This document shows positions 52,391-61,690 of a stretch of DNA of 64,000 bases, piece after piece. Source of the stretch: Bradyrhizobium retamae (GTDB taxonomy: Bacteria; Pseudomonadota; Alphaproteobacteria; Rhizobiales; Xanthobacteraceae); contig NZ_LLYA01000214.1 in assembly GCF_001440415.1 (NCBI RefSeq), forward strand, positions 172,647 through 236,646, read 5' to 3'. Made by a program: the position numbers and the translations under genes. Under the pieces are notes generated by a model. That model saw only the letters and a program-made list of their open reading frames with translations. It did no database searches and was not told the origin of the DNA. Numbering within the stretch: the first letter of the stretch is position 1; every line of letters starts with the position of its first letter.

Positions 52391-53739
52391 ATGACATATC
52401 AGGTACCCAGAGGCTGGCGCTCGTTTCGAACAGCAAGCGATTGAACGAATTGTCGGCTCGCACGATCGTCAGTGCGATCCGCGATCGCCGGCTAACGGCG
52501 ACATCCGTGATGGAAGCCTGCCTGGAGCGGATTGCCGCTCGCGAGCCGCAGGTGAAGGCCTGGAGCTTTCTGGATGCCGATCTGGCGCGGGAACGCGCGC
52601 GGCTAGCAGATGAATGGCAGGCCGCGGGATTCCCGCTCGGCCCGCTGCATGGTCTCCCAGTAGGCGTGAAGGACGTGTTCGATACCAGCGACATGCCGTC
52701 GGAGTACGGCAGCGGAAGCTTGCGTGGGCGTCGGCCGACCGAAGACGCGGATGCGGTCAGCGTGCTGCACCGGGCCGGCGCACTCATCATCGGCAAGACC
52801 ACGACGTCCGAATTCGGAATGTATCATCCCAGTCCGACCCATAATCCCCTGGATCTGTTGCGCTCACCAGGCGTGTCGTCGGCGGGGTCTGCGGCGGCCG
52901 TCGTCGATCACATGGTTCCACTGGCGCTCGGCACTCAGCACACGGCATCCACGACGTTGCCAGCTTCGTTTTGCGGCGCGTTCGCCTTCAAGCCCTCGCT
53001 CGGTTTCACGAGCATGCGGGGATCGAACGTGCTGGTCCCCCGCATGGCGCATGTAGGTCTGATGGCCCGGTCTGCCGACGACCTCGCGCTGTTTGCCGGC
53101 GCATTCGATCGCAGGCTCGCGGAGGTCGAAGCACTGCGACATCCGCCCAGGCTCGGTTTGGTCCGCGGGCCGGGCTGGCACATGGCAAGTCCCGACGCGC
53201 GTCAAACTCTTGATCGTTTGGTCGCCGGACTGCCTGCAACTGTGGTCGCGGTCGATCTTCCCTGCGAATTCGATATGGCGCTCGAGGTTGTGCTGGGTCT
53301 TCTGAACGCTCATCTGGCACATCGTTTCGGTGCTCTGCCGGACGAAACGTTCCGCAGCTTCTGCCCGCCACTGCAGGAAGGCATCGTTGCCGGGCGCGCG
53401 CTGAGCGCTGCACGTTATCTCGAACTCGAGACCATGGCCGACCGGCTCACCGCTTTGGCCGCAGAATTGTTCCATGATCATGACGCCTTGATCACGCTGT
53501 CCGCGCCGGGAGAGGCCACGCGCCTTGAGGAGGGGCCGGGCTCCGGCGCCATGTCCATGCCCTGGAGCCTGTGCGGATTACCGACTGTGTCCTTACCGCT
53601 GCTGCGCGGAATGAATGGCATGCCGATCGGCGTTCAGCTCGTTGGTCGCCAGGGCGCCGACCGCAATCTTCTGCGGGTGGCGGCATGGCTCACAGATGCA
53701 ACAACCCTCAACGATATGTCATCCCATGAACAAACCTGA
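52387..53739 (+). CDS. amidase-signature family hydrolase
   Basis: 450 residues. The Ser-cisSer-Lys triad can be traced: Lys in VGVKDVFDT, cis-Ser in VSSAGSAAAV, nucleophile Ser in TASTTLPASFCGAFAFKPS. The loop around the nucleophile is unusual: QHTASTTLPA replaces the common DTGGSIRIPA, which implies an altered substrate pocket. It releases ammonia or an amine from an amide. Placement between a Liv-type importer and phnA suggests an amide of phosphonoacetate or a similar acid, though this is inference. Confidence 0.82.
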   Translation: MNDISGTQRLALVSNSKRLNELSARTIVSAIRDRRLTATSVMEACLERIAAREPQVKAWSFLDADLARERARLADEWQAAGFPLGPLHGLPVGVKDVFDTSDMPSEYGSGSLRGRRPTEDADAVSVLHRAGALIIGKTTTSEFGMYHPSPTHNPLDLLRSPGVSSAGSAAAVVDHMVPLALGTQHTASTTLPASFCGAFAFKPSLGFTSMRGSNVLVPRMAHVGLMARSADDLALFAGAFDRRLAEVEALRHPPRLGLVRGPGWHMASPDARQTLDRLVAGLPATVVAVDLPCEFDMALEVVLGLLNAHLAHRFGALPDETFRSFCPPLQEGIVAGRALSAARYLELETMADRLTALAAELFHDHDALITLSAPGEATRLEEGPGSGAMSMPWSLCGLPTVSLPLLRGMNGMPIGVQLVGRQGADRNLLRVAAWLTDATTLNDMSSHEQT

Positions 53740-55018
53740 TCGCATCCTGACCGACGCCGCGTCCCGTCGCGCTGAGAGACCTCTGGTGAGAGTGAACGGA
53801 CGCGCCTATGCGTGGCCGAAACATCCGGCCGTGGTCATCTGTTTCGACGGCTGCGATCCGGCGTATATCGAGTCTGCCAGCGCCGCTGGGGCCATCCCAG
53901 CCATCGACCGGATGCGGCGCGAAGGCTTCACCGCCTCCGCGCTCGCGGCAATGCCGACATTCACCAATCCCAACAACGTGTCCATCGTCTGCGGTGCGCC
54001 GCCCGCCGTTCACGGCGTCTCCGGAAATTTCTATCTCGACCGCGATACCGGCGCAGAAATCATGATGGTGGATGCGACCCCGGTGCGCGCACCGACTATT
54101 CTGGCGGCGTTCTCGCAAGCGGGAGCCAGCGTTGCTGCCGTTACTGCCAAGGACAAGCTGCGCAGGGCACTCGGTCATGGGCTCGACGGCATCGCTTTCT
54201 CTGCCGAGAAAGCCGACGAGGCGACCGATGCGGAGAACGGCATCTCCGCAATCGGTGCGCTGGTGGGGCGCGGACCGCCAGACCAGTATTCCGCCGATCT
54301 TTCCTTGTTTGTGCTCGATGCCGGAATTCGCCTGCTTGAAACCCGCCGGCCAGACCTGATTTATCTGTCGCTTTCCGATTATGTGCAGCACAAGCATGCG
54401 CCGGATGCTTCCGAAGCGATTGCCTTTATGCGTGCGGTGGACCAGCGGCTCGCAAGGTTGGTCGGGCTCGGCGCCTGCCTCGGAATCGTCGCGGACCATG
54501 GCATGAACGACATGGCTCACCCGGGAGGCGAGCCAAACGTCGTCTACCTTGGCGACTTGCTGGATGCCGCCTTCGGCGCGGGCACAACCCGCGTCATCTG
54601 CCCAATCACCGATCCCTTCGTGCGTCACCACGGCGCTCTGGGCGGCTTTGTCCGTGTCCATCTGCAACGGACGGAGCCTTCCACCACCACGGTATTGAAC
54701 TTCATTCGGCAGATTTCTGGTGTCTGCATGGCCATTCCGCGAGATGAAGCGTGCCTGCGCTTCGAGCTGCCTGAAGATCGCGAGGGTGACATCGCCGTGG
54801 TGGCCAGGTCGGGCGTCGCCCTCGGCGGCCGTGCCCGCGACCACGACATTTCGCAGCTATCGGGTGAGCGGCTGCGTTCTCATGGCGGGCTTGCCGAGCA
54901 GGTGGTGCCGTTCATTCTCTCTCACCCGCTGAAGGCCGAACTGGTTGAGGGCAGGGTAGGGAAACCGCTCCGCAACTACGACGTCTTTTCGGTCCTGCTC
55001 AACGATGTGGAAGTCTGA
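53726..55018 (+). CDS. phnA: phosphonoacetate hydrolase
   Basis: 430 residues from ATG 53726, overlapping the amidase end by 14 bases. An alkaline-phosphatase-superfamily di-zinc enzyme whose residues align with Sinorhizobium PhnA: Asp41, nucleophile Thr80 (PTFTNPNN), Asp218 and His222 (SDYVQHKHAP), Asp257-His258 (ADHGM), His386 (SHGGLAEQVVPF), and Lys142/Lys144 (TAKDKLR) that bind the phosphonate. The opening VNGRAYAWPKHPAVV is also PhnA-like. It cleaves phosphonoacetate to acetate and phosphate. No phnW is present, so the phosphonoacetate must come from import or from the pepM pathway. Confidence 0.92.
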   Translation: MNKPDRILTDAASRRAERPLVRVNGRAYAWPKHPAVVICFDGCDPAYIESASAAGAIPAIDRMRREGFTASALAAMPTFTNPNNVSIVCGAPPAVHGVSGNFYLDRDTGAEIMMVDATPVRAPTILAAFSQAGASVAAVTAKDKLRRALGHGLDGIAFSAEKADEATDAENGISAIGALVGRGPPDQYSADLSLFVLDAGIRLLETRRPDLIYLSLSDYVQHKHAPDASEAIAFMRAVDQRLARLVGLGACLGIVADHGMNDMAHPGGEPNVVYLGDLLDAAFGAGTTRVICPITDPFVRHHGALGGFVRVHLQRTEPSTTTVLNFIRQISGVCMAIPRDEACLRFELPEDREGDIAVVARSGVALGGRARDHDISQLSGERLRSHGGLAEQVVPFILSHPLKAELVEGRVGKPLRNYDVFSVLLNDVEV

Positions 55019-55020
55019 CC

Positions 55021-56307
55021 GTGCCTCGCGCCGTCCTTGTCATCCTCGATGGTCTGCGCCGCGATCTCGTGACGCGGCAGACCACACCCCGTCTTGCCGC
55101 CTTCGCCGAGCGCGCTGAGCAGTTCTCTGCCCATCGCACAGTGTTTCCATCCTGCACGCGGGTGGTATCGGCGAGCCTGGCGACCGGTTGCCATCCGGCG
55201 CGCCACGGCTTGCAGGGCAACACCATGGCGCTCATGGAAGACGGGCGCCTCGTTCGGCACGATGCGGGTCGCCCCGACTTCCTCCAGCACAAGCGGCGCG
55301 TCACCGGTCGCGCTCTGGCCGTGCCAACTTTGGCCGAGCGCGTAACGGACAGCGGCGGTGCCGTCATCTTCAGCAACGTTTCGCCAGGAGCAGCCTATGC
55401 GCACGATCCGGATGGATTTGGGCGGGTCTATCATCGCGCCGGATCGTTCGGCCGCGGCCGCATCCCGCTACCGCAGGATGAGCAACTTCGCGTCGCGCTG
55501 GATGTAGAAGGCGACCGGGCAATGACCGAGCGCTTCATCCGCGAAGCGGTGTTGCCCCGGTCTGATCCTCCTGCTCTTGCGGTGCTGTGGCTCGGCGAGC
55601 CGGATGCCACGCAGCACGCCTTACCCATGGGATCGCCCGGTCATCTTGCGGTGTTGCAGCAGGCAGACCGCAATGCCGGGCGCGTCATTGACGCGGTGGC
55701 CATGCTCGCCGACAGGGACGATATTCTTTTGCTGATTGGATCAGATCACGGCCATCAGACCGTCTCCGGCGTCATCGACATCGACGAAGAACTGGTTACA
55801 GCCGGATTGAAGGAGAGCCTTGAATCAACCGACGTGGTCGTCGCCTCGAACGGTACCTCCGCGCTGCTTTACGTTCATCCCGATTTCGTCGCGCGCGTGC
55901 CGTTGGTCGGCGACTTCCTCGCCAATCAGGAATGGGCGGAAACCGTTCTCGATGGCGCCGCATTGGCGTCAGTGGGGCAGGGCCGGGATCACGGCCTCGC
56001 TTTTGCGGTCTCCATGCGCGCGAGCGAGGAGCCCAATGCCTACGGCGTGGCTGGCACCAGCCTCGTCGCAGAGCGCGCCGGTGGCAAGGCAGATATCCTC
56101 GGCAGCGGCCAGCACGGTGGCCTCGGCGCAGGCGAGCAAGCACCCTTTCTCATGATCGATGGCGCGGGCTTCAGCCGCGGCGTAGCGAGGCAGGAGCCTT
56201 CCTGCATCATCGACATCGCGCCAACCATTCTCACGCATCTCGGGCTTTCCGCCTCCGGAATGGATGGGCGTCCGCTCCAGGCCGTACGGGCTGGCCGCGA
56301 TGGCTGA
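55021..56307 (+). CDS. alkaline-phosphatase-superfamily phosphodiesterase/phosphonate hydrolase, substrate unknown
   Basis: 428 residues from GTG 55021, two bases after phnA. Metal and nucleophile positions of the nucleotide-pyrophosphatase/PhnA type are all visible: Asp10 (LVILDGLRRD), Thr46 (FPSCTRVVSASLATG), GEPDATQHA (Asp, His), GSDHGHQTV and the late GSGQHGG. It is distant from PhnA, so it is probably not redundant. A phosphonate or phosphate monoester is a reasonable substrate given the neighbours. It overlaps the next ABC gene by 8 bases. Confidence 0.8.
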   Translation: MPRAVLVILDGLRRDLVTRQTTPRLAAFAERAEQFSAHRTVFPSCTRVVSASLATGCHPARHGLQGNTMALMEDGRLVRHDAGRPDFLQHKRRVTGRALAVPTLAERVTDSGGAVIFSNVSPGAAYAHDPDGFGRVYHRAGSFGRGRIPLPQDEQLRVALDVEGDRAMTERFIREAVLPRSDPPALAVLWLGEPDATQHALPMGSPGHLAVLQQADRNAGRVIDAVAMLADRDDILLLIGSDHGHQTVSGVIDIDEELVTAGLKESLESTDVVVASNGTSALLYVHPDFVARVPLVGDFLANQEWAETVLDGAALASVGQGRDHGLAFAVSMRASEEPNAYGVAGTSLVAERAGGKADILGSGQHGGLGAGEQAPFLMIDGAGFSRGVARQEPSCIIDIAPTILTHLGLSASGMDGRPLQAVRAGRDG

Positions 56308-57421
56308 GATCGAACTGCGCCACATCGAGAAGAGCTATGGCGAAACCGCCGTTGTGAAGGGAGTGTCGCTGAGCATTCGTGATGGGGAGTTTCTTACCCT
56401 GGTGGGCCCCTCCGGATGCGGGAAATCGACCTTGCTGCGGATCATCGCCGGGCTGGAGGAGCAAGATGACGGCGAGGTCATGGTGGATGGCCGCTGCGTG
56501 AACGACAAGCGCCCCAAGGAGCGCGACGTCGCCATGGTATTCCAGTCTTACGCGCTCTACCCTCATCTTAACGTATTCGACAACCTCGCCTTGCCACTGC
56601 GGACCCGGCGCCTGAGCTTCGCCCAGCGGCTGCCATTTGTAGGCCGTGCCTTGCCGGGACGCGGCGGCATTGAAAAGACGATCCGCGCCGAGGTCGAGCA
56701 GGCAGCTTCGATGCTCGACATTGCCCATCTGCTGCATCGCAAGCCCGGCCAGCTTTCCGGCGGTCAGCGCCAGCGTGTCGCGCTGGGCCGCGCGATGGTG
56801 CGGCATCCCGCCGTGTTCCTGATGGACGAGCCGCTGTCCAACCTTGACGCCAAGTTGCGGGTGCAGATGCGCGCAGAAATCATCGCACTGCATCGCCGCC
56901 TGGGCGTCACCTTCGTGTACGTCACCCATGATCAGGCAGAAGCGATGACGATGTCCGACCGCGTCGCCGTGATGACGGCCGGCGAACTGCTTCAGGTCGG
57001 CCAGCCGGAGCAGCTTTATCGGGACCCGCAGGACCTGCGGGTCGCCGAGATGATCGGCAGCCCAAAGATCAACGTGGTTTCTTGCGACCATTGGATATCT
57101 TTGGGTGCGTCGCTTCCTCCAGGCGTTGATGGCAACACGACGCACCTCGCGTTTCGTCCAGAGGCCGTCGGGATAGCCGCGCCTGGGGATAGAAGACTCA
57201 ATGGCGTCGTCGCTAGCGTCGAGAATCTTGGCGCTGATATCTTCCTGAACGTGGCGCTTGCAGATGGATGCGGCACCGTCGTCGTGCGTACGCATCCGGA
57301 CGGATCGCGTTCCGAACCAGGCCGTCCGGTCGGCCTTCAGATCGACCCCGCCTGCTTGCTGCAGTTTGATAGCGCGGGCATGCGTCAGCGCCAGGCCGAG
57401 CAGGTAGGGGCCGCAGGGTGA
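56300..57421 (+). CDS. Ugp-type (CUT1) ABC ATP-binding protein
   Basis: 373 residues. Walker A GPSGCGKST, signature LSGGQRQRVALGRAM, Walker B VFLMDEPLSNLDAKLR, then the regulatory TOBE-type C-terminus. An insertion of about 20 residues (LSFAQRLPFVGRALPGRGG) interrupts the helical domain compared with MalK/UgpC. ATG 56300 is inside the end of the preceding gene. Confidence 0.87.
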   Translation: MAEIELRHIEKSYGETAVVKGVSLSIRDGEFLTLVGPSGCGKSTLLRIIAGLEEQDDGEVMVDGRCVNDKRPKERDVAMVFQSYALYPHLNVFDNLALPLRTRRLSFAQRLPFVGRALPGRGGIEKTIRAEVEQAASMLDIAHLLHRKPGQLSGGQRQRVALGRAMVRHPAVFLMDEPLSNLDAKLRVQMRAEIIALHRRLGVTFVYVTHDQAEAMTMSDRVAVMTAGELLQVGQPEQLYRDPQDLRVAEMIGSPKINVVSCDHWISLGASLPPGVDGNTTHLAFRPEAVGIAAPGDRRLNGVVASVENLGADIFLNVALADGCGTVVVRTHPDGSRSEPGRPVGLQIDPACLLQFDSAGMRQRQAEQVGAAG

Positions 57422-58350
57422 CAGCGCTTGACCAGAATCGCCCGCGCAGGGCCGACGCGAAACCAAGCCTTGCGAAGAGATCGGGAGAGCACGGGCTTGG
57501 TTGGCTCGCCGTATCGCCGGCGCTGCTGCTGCTGATCGGCCTTCTGTTCGGCCCGGTTGCGGCGGTGATGCTGTTCTCCCTGACAGACTGGCAGTTGGGA
57601 TCATTTACTTTTCATTTCATCGGGACCACGAATTTCAGGACGTTATTCACGGACCCGACTTTCTGGAAGGCACTGAGCAATACGCTGGTTTATGCGGCCG
57701 TCGTCGTTCCGGGCACGGTGCTGCTCGGTCTCGTCGTGGCTCTGCTCATCGAGGCCAGTCCCGGCCTGCGTGGTTTCTACAGGGCCGCCCATTTCCTTCC
57801 TGTGATGTCCACAATGTCAGCCATGGCGATCGTATGGGGCACCATGCTGCATCCTACCATCGGCCTCGTGAACCGCGCCCTGGGCGCGATGGGGATTTCC
57901 GGGGTGAACTGGCTTAGGGACGAGCGTACGGCACTGCTCGCTCTGGCCTTGATCGGCATATGGCAAGGCTTCGGTTTCGCTATGGTGCTGTTCGTATCCG
58001 GCCTTAAGGCTATTCCGCAGCAGCTCTACGACGCAGCCGCCGTTGACGGCGCCGACGGCGTTCTGGACCGGCTGCGTTTCGTGACGTTGCCGATGCTGGG
58101 ACCGGTCACCATGTTCGTGGTCATCCTGACGGCGACACGGGCTTTCGAGGTCTTCGACAGCGTTCGCGTCCTGACCCAGGGCGGGCCGAACTATGCATCC
58201 GAGGTGCTGCTGCACCGGTTCTACACCGAGAGCTTCGATTTCCTGCGCATGGGATATGGCGCAGCGCTCACCGTTGTCTATCTCGCAATCGTTGTGCTGC
58301 TTACGCTGACACAGGCGCGGCTTCTCGAACGGCGGGTTCATTATTCATGA
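57418..58350 (+). CDS. Ugp-type ABC permease (UgpA class)
   Basis: 310 residues with six membrane helices and the EAA loop YDAAAVDGADGVLDRLRFVTLPML. The N-terminal charged extension precedes the first helix (GLGWLAVSPALLLLIGLLF). A GTG start at 57418 overlaps the ATPase stop by 4 bases; the stop overlaps the next permease by 4. Confidence 0.87.
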   Translation: MTALDQNRPRRADAKPSLAKRSGEHGLGWLAVSPALLLLIGLLFGPVAAVMLFSLTDWQLGSFTFHFIGTTNFRTLFTDPTFWKALSNTLVYAAVVVPGTVLLGLVVALLIEASPGLRGFYRAAHFLPVMSTMSAMAIVWGTMLHPTIGLVNRALGAMGISGVNWLRDERTALLALALIGIWQGFGFAMVLFVSGLKAIPQQLYDAAAVDGADGVLDRLRFVTLPMLGPVTMFVVILTATRAFEVFDSVRVLTQGGPNYASEVLLHRFYTESFDFLRMGYGAALTVVYLAIVVLLTLTQARLLERRVHYS

Positions 58351-59189
58351 TCGCCCGCTTTCCAGGCCGGCGGTTCGCTGGCCGGGTCGCCCGGCATGCG
58401 ATTCTTATTCTCACCGCCGCTTTTGCGCTGCTGCCCTTCGTCTGGATGGTGAGCCTGTCGCTCAAGCCGCCGGAAGAGATCTTCCAGGCCGACTTCCACC
58501 TTTGGCCGACGGCCTTTCATGGGGTCGAGAACTACCGCGTCGCGCTAACTGCGGCGCCGATGTTCCGCTTCCTGCTAAACGGATTGCTGGTCTGCACAGC
58601 GATCTTCGCGCTGCAACTCCTGGTCTGCATTCCATGTGCCTATGCACTTGCGAAGCTGCGGTTTCGCGGCAGGGACACCTTGTTCTCCGCCGTACTGGTC
58701 GGTCTGCTGCTGCCGCCTCAAGCGCTCGCCATTCCCCATTTCGTCATGTTGAACGTGTTTGGGCTCCTGGACACCTATGCCGCGCTGATCCTGCCGTGGG
58801 CGATCTCCACTTTCGGCATTTTCCTGCTGCGGCAGTTCTTTCGGTCCATACCCGACGAGATCATTCGCGCCGCCCGCCTCGATGGACTCGGCGAGTTCGA
58901 GATCATCTGGCGCATCATGATTCCCATGACAGCCCCGGCGCTGACCGCGTTTGGCATCTTTTCGGTCGTGGCCCATTGGAATGACTTGTTCTGGCCGCTA
59001 ATCGCGGTGCGCCGCGAGGAAATTTCCACGCCTGCGCTCGGCATCCTGCTCTTTCGTGACGACGAAGCCGGGCAATTCTTCGGTCCGCTGATGGCCGGCG
59101 CCGTGATTATCGTAGCTCCGCTCCTCGTTGCGTTCCTGATCGCGCAGCGCCGGTTCATCGATGGGCTCGCTGTAACGACCATGAGGTAA
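58347..59189 (+). CDS. Ugp-type ABC permease (UgpE class)
   Basis: 280 residues with six helices. VWMVSLSLKPPEEIF after the first helix and IIRAARLDGLGEFEIIWRIMIPMT as the EAA loop mark the UgpE/MalG class. It is coupled to the UgpA-type gene by a 4-base overlap and lies 19 bases before the binding-protein gene. Confidence 0.87.
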   Translation: MIARFPGRRFAGRVARHAILILTAAFALLPFVWMVSLSLKPPEEIFQADFHLWPTAFHGVENYRVALTAAPMFRFLLNGLLVCTAIFALQLLVCIPCAYALAKLRFRGRDTLFSAVLVGLLLPPQALAIPHFVMLNVFGLLDTYAALILPWAISTFGIFLLRQFFRSIPDEIIRAARLDGLGEFEIIWRIMIPMTAPALTAFGIFSVVAHWNDLFWPLIAVRREEISTPALGILLFRDDEAGQFFGPLMAGAVIIVAPLLVAFLIAQRRFIDGLAVTTMR

Positions 59190-59208
59190 TCCAAAATGGA
59201 GACCGTCC

Positions 59209-60498
59209 GTGATTGATCGAATCGTAACCAGACTTTGTCCAGTGCTTGCCGGTGCCGCTGCCCTCATGGCAGTCGGGGCCACTGCTACGCGGGCCGAGGT
59301 AACACTCGACGTACTCTACACCACACCCGGCACCTTCAATGCGCTGCATCAGGAATTGGCCAGGCGCTTCACCGAGGCGCACCCCGACATCAAGGTGAAG
59401 TTCCGCAATCCCGTGGCGAGCTACGAGGAGGCCGCGCAACAGATCCTGCGTGACCAGATCACCGGTCGCCTGCCGGATGTGGCCTTCAACGGGATCAACC
59501 AAATTGGCCTGTTCGTGGATCGGGGATTAGGCGCGCCGCTGGACGGATTCGCGGCGGCAGATGGTGGGCTTGCCGAACTTGGCTATTACCCGACGCTTGC
59601 GGAACTCGGAAAATACAAGGGCAAGCTCTACGGACTGCCGTTCGCTATCTCGACGCCGGTGCTCTATGTGAATGCTGATCTGCTCGCAAAGTCTGGCACC
59701 GATGTGTCAGCGCTTCCAAAGACCTGGCCGGAGCTTCTGGCTCTGGGCAAGAACATTGAGGCGAAAGCGGGTACCGCGGCTACCGGTTTTTATTATCAGT
59801 GGGAGCAAACCGGCAACTGGTTATTCCAGTCGCTGGTGACGAGCAAAGGCGGCCGCATTCTCAAAGCCGACGGGTGCAGCATCGCCTTCGACGACGCAAA
59901 CGGCATGTGGGCGCTAAAGACGCTCGAAGCTTTCGGCAGATCGGGCATGCCGAATCTCGGGCTCGGCCAGGCCCGGCAATCATTCGTTGCCGGCAACATC
60001 GCGATATCAGCGGATTCCACATCCTATGTGGCCGCGGCCGAGCGGCAGATCGGCGGTCGGTTCCAGTTCAAAACCGTCGCCTTTCCGCTCGCCGTCGCCG
60101 ACGGGCGCCTTCCCGCAGGCGGAAACGTCGCTATGGTTTTCGCAAAGGACGCCGAACGTCAGAAGGCCGCCTGGAAATATGTGAAGTTCACCACGGGGCC
60201 GGTCGGCCAGACCGCGATGGTCAATTCCACCGGCTATATGCCCGGCAACGAGATCGCCGTGAAGACGCCGGAACTGCTCGGCGCTTTCTATAGAAAGCGT
60301 CCCAATCACCTGACCAGTATCCAGCAACTACCGCTGCTGACGGAATGGGCGTCCTTTCCAGGTGACAATTCGCTGAAAATCATTGAGGTGATCAAGCACC
60401 ATATAGAGAGCCTGGTGACGGGTAAGCGTACGGCGGCGCAGGTCATGCCTGAGCTGGTTGGAGATGTGTCCAAACTTCTGCCAAAGTGCGGCGGCTAG
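59209..60498 (+). CDS. Ugp-type ABC substrate-binding protein
   Basis: 429 residues. A signal peptide ends near ATRAEV. VTLDVLYTTPGTFNALHQELARRFTEAHPDIKVKF and later GRLPDVAFNGINQIGLFVDRG are typical of extracellular family-1 binding proteins (UgpB/MalE class). Known ligands are sugars and glycerol phosphates. Coming last in a tight operon with phnA and a phosphodiesterase-like enzyme, it may bind a phospho- or phosphono-ester; alternatively it feeds the sugar isomerase downstream. Confidence 0.85.
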   Translation: MIDRIVTRLCPVLAGAAALMAVGATATRAEVTLDVLYTTPGTFNALHQELARRFTEAHPDIKVKFRNPVASYEEAAQQILRDQITGRLPDVAFNGINQIGLFVDRGLGAPLDGFAAADGGLAELGYYPTLAELGKYKGKLYGLPFAISTPVLYVNADLLAKSGTDVSALPKTWPELLALGKNIEAKAGTAATGFYYQWEQTGNWLFQSLVTSKGGRILKADGCSIAFDDANGMWALKTLEAFGRSGMPNLGLGQARQSFVAGNIAISADSTSYVAAAERQIGGRFQFKTVAFPLAVADGRLPAGGNVAMVFAKDAERQKAAWKYVKFTTGPVGQTAMVNSTGYMPGNEIAVKTPELLGAFYRKRPNHLTSIQQLPLLTEWASFPGDNSLKIIEVIKHHIESLVTGKRTAAQVMPELVGDVSKLLPKCGG

Positions 60499-60621
60499 CC
60501 AGCGTCGAACGAACGGGGCGGATTTAATCGGGCAGTCACGCTTGCGCCCTTGGTCACCTCGCTTGGCGGGCTCAGTGGCAGGCAAGCGCTACTGGAGCAT
60601 CCAGGGAAGAAGGAGCACTTC

Positions 60622-61677
60622 ATGAGGATGATCAAGGGACCAGGAATATTCCTCGCTCAGTTCACCGCCGACGCCGCGCCGTTCAACTCCTTCGACGCGA
60701 TCTGCGAATGGGCCGCCTCGCTCGGCTACGAGGGGATTCAGATCCCGAGCTGGGATGGGCGACTCTTCGACCTGAGCAAGGCCTCGGAGTCCCAGGACTA
60801 TGCCGATGAGGTGACGGGGATCGCAGCCGGTCACGGCCTTTCCATCACCGAACTCTCGACCCATCTCCAGGGCCAGCTCGTCGCGGTTCATCCGGCCTAT
60901 GACGCAGCATTCGACGGCTTCGCCGTGCCGGAGGTGCGGGACAATCCCAAGGCGCGCACCGAGTGGGCCGTCGACCAGGTCAGGCGCGCAATCCGCGCCT
61001 CAAGGCGCCTCGGGCTTACGGCGCAAGCGACCTTCTCCGGCGCATTGGCCTGGCCCTATGTCTATCCCTGGCCGCAGCGTCCGGCCGGCCTCGTTGAGGC
61101 CGCCTTTGACGAGCTCGCCAGGCGCTGGCAGCCGATCCTTGATTATGCGGAGGAGCACGGCGTTGATCTCGCTTATGAGATTCATCCGGGCGAGGACCTG
61201 CACGACGGTGTCTCCTATGAGATGTTTCTCGAGCGAGTGAATGGCCACACGCGCGCGAACCTGCTCTACGACCCGTCGCACTTCGTGCTACAGCAGCTCG
61301 ACTATCTCGACTACATCGATATCTATCACCAACGCATCAAAGCCTTCCACGTCAAGGACGCGGAGTTCAACCCGACGGGCCGCCAGGGAGTCTACGGCGG
61401 GTTCCAGAGCTGGGTCGATCGTGCCGGCCGCTTCCGCTCACTGGGCGATGGTCAAGTAGATTTCGGCGCGATCTTCTCCAAGCTCACGCAGTACGATTAC
61501 GGCAGTTGGGCGGTGATGGAATGGGAATGCGCGCTGAAGCATCCTGAGCAAGGCGCGCGCGAGGGCGCCGAATTTATTAAAAGAAATATCATTCGGGTGA
61601 CGGAGAAGGCTTTTGATGATTTCGCAGGTTCCGGCACCGACGACCGCATGAACCGCAAGATGCTTGGCATCTTCTGA
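60622..61677 (+). CDS. xylose-isomerase-like TIM-barrel sugar isomerase/epimerase
   Basis: 351 residues from ATG 60622, with AAGGAG 6 bases upstream. An AP-endonuclease-2-like barrel: LGYEGIQIPSWDGRLFDL, metal Glu/His in AYEIHPGEDLHDG, LLYDPSHFVLQQLDYLDYI and FHVKDAEF. It isomerises or epimerises a sugar or inosose. It starts 123 bases after the Ugp-type binding protein and 13 bases before the Gfo/Idh/MocA gene, a pair common in polyol or inositol-like catabolism. Confidence 0.87.
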   Translation: MRMIKGPGIFLAQFTADAAPFNSFDAICEWAASLGYEGIQIPSWDGRLFDLSKASESQDYADEVTGIAAGHGLSITELSTHLQGQLVAVHPAYDAAFDGFAVPEVRDNPKARTEWAVDQVRRAIRASRRLGLTAQATFSGALAWPYVYPWPQRPAGLVEAAFDELARRWQPILDYAEEHGVDLAYEIHPGEDLHDGVSYEMFLERVNGHTRANLLYDPSHFVLQQLDYLDYIDIYHQRIKAFHVKDAEFNPTGRQGVYGGFQSWVDRAGRFRSLGDGQVDFGAIFSKLTQYDYGSWAVMEWECALKHPEQGAREGAEFIKRNIIRVTEKAFDDFAGSGTDDRMNRKMLGIF

Positions 61678-61690
61678 GCGAGGAAGAAGA

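Noticed and set aside
56231..57604. 457-codon minus-strand frame opposite the Ugp-type ATPase
   Set aside because: It is an antisense shadow with no recognisable domains.
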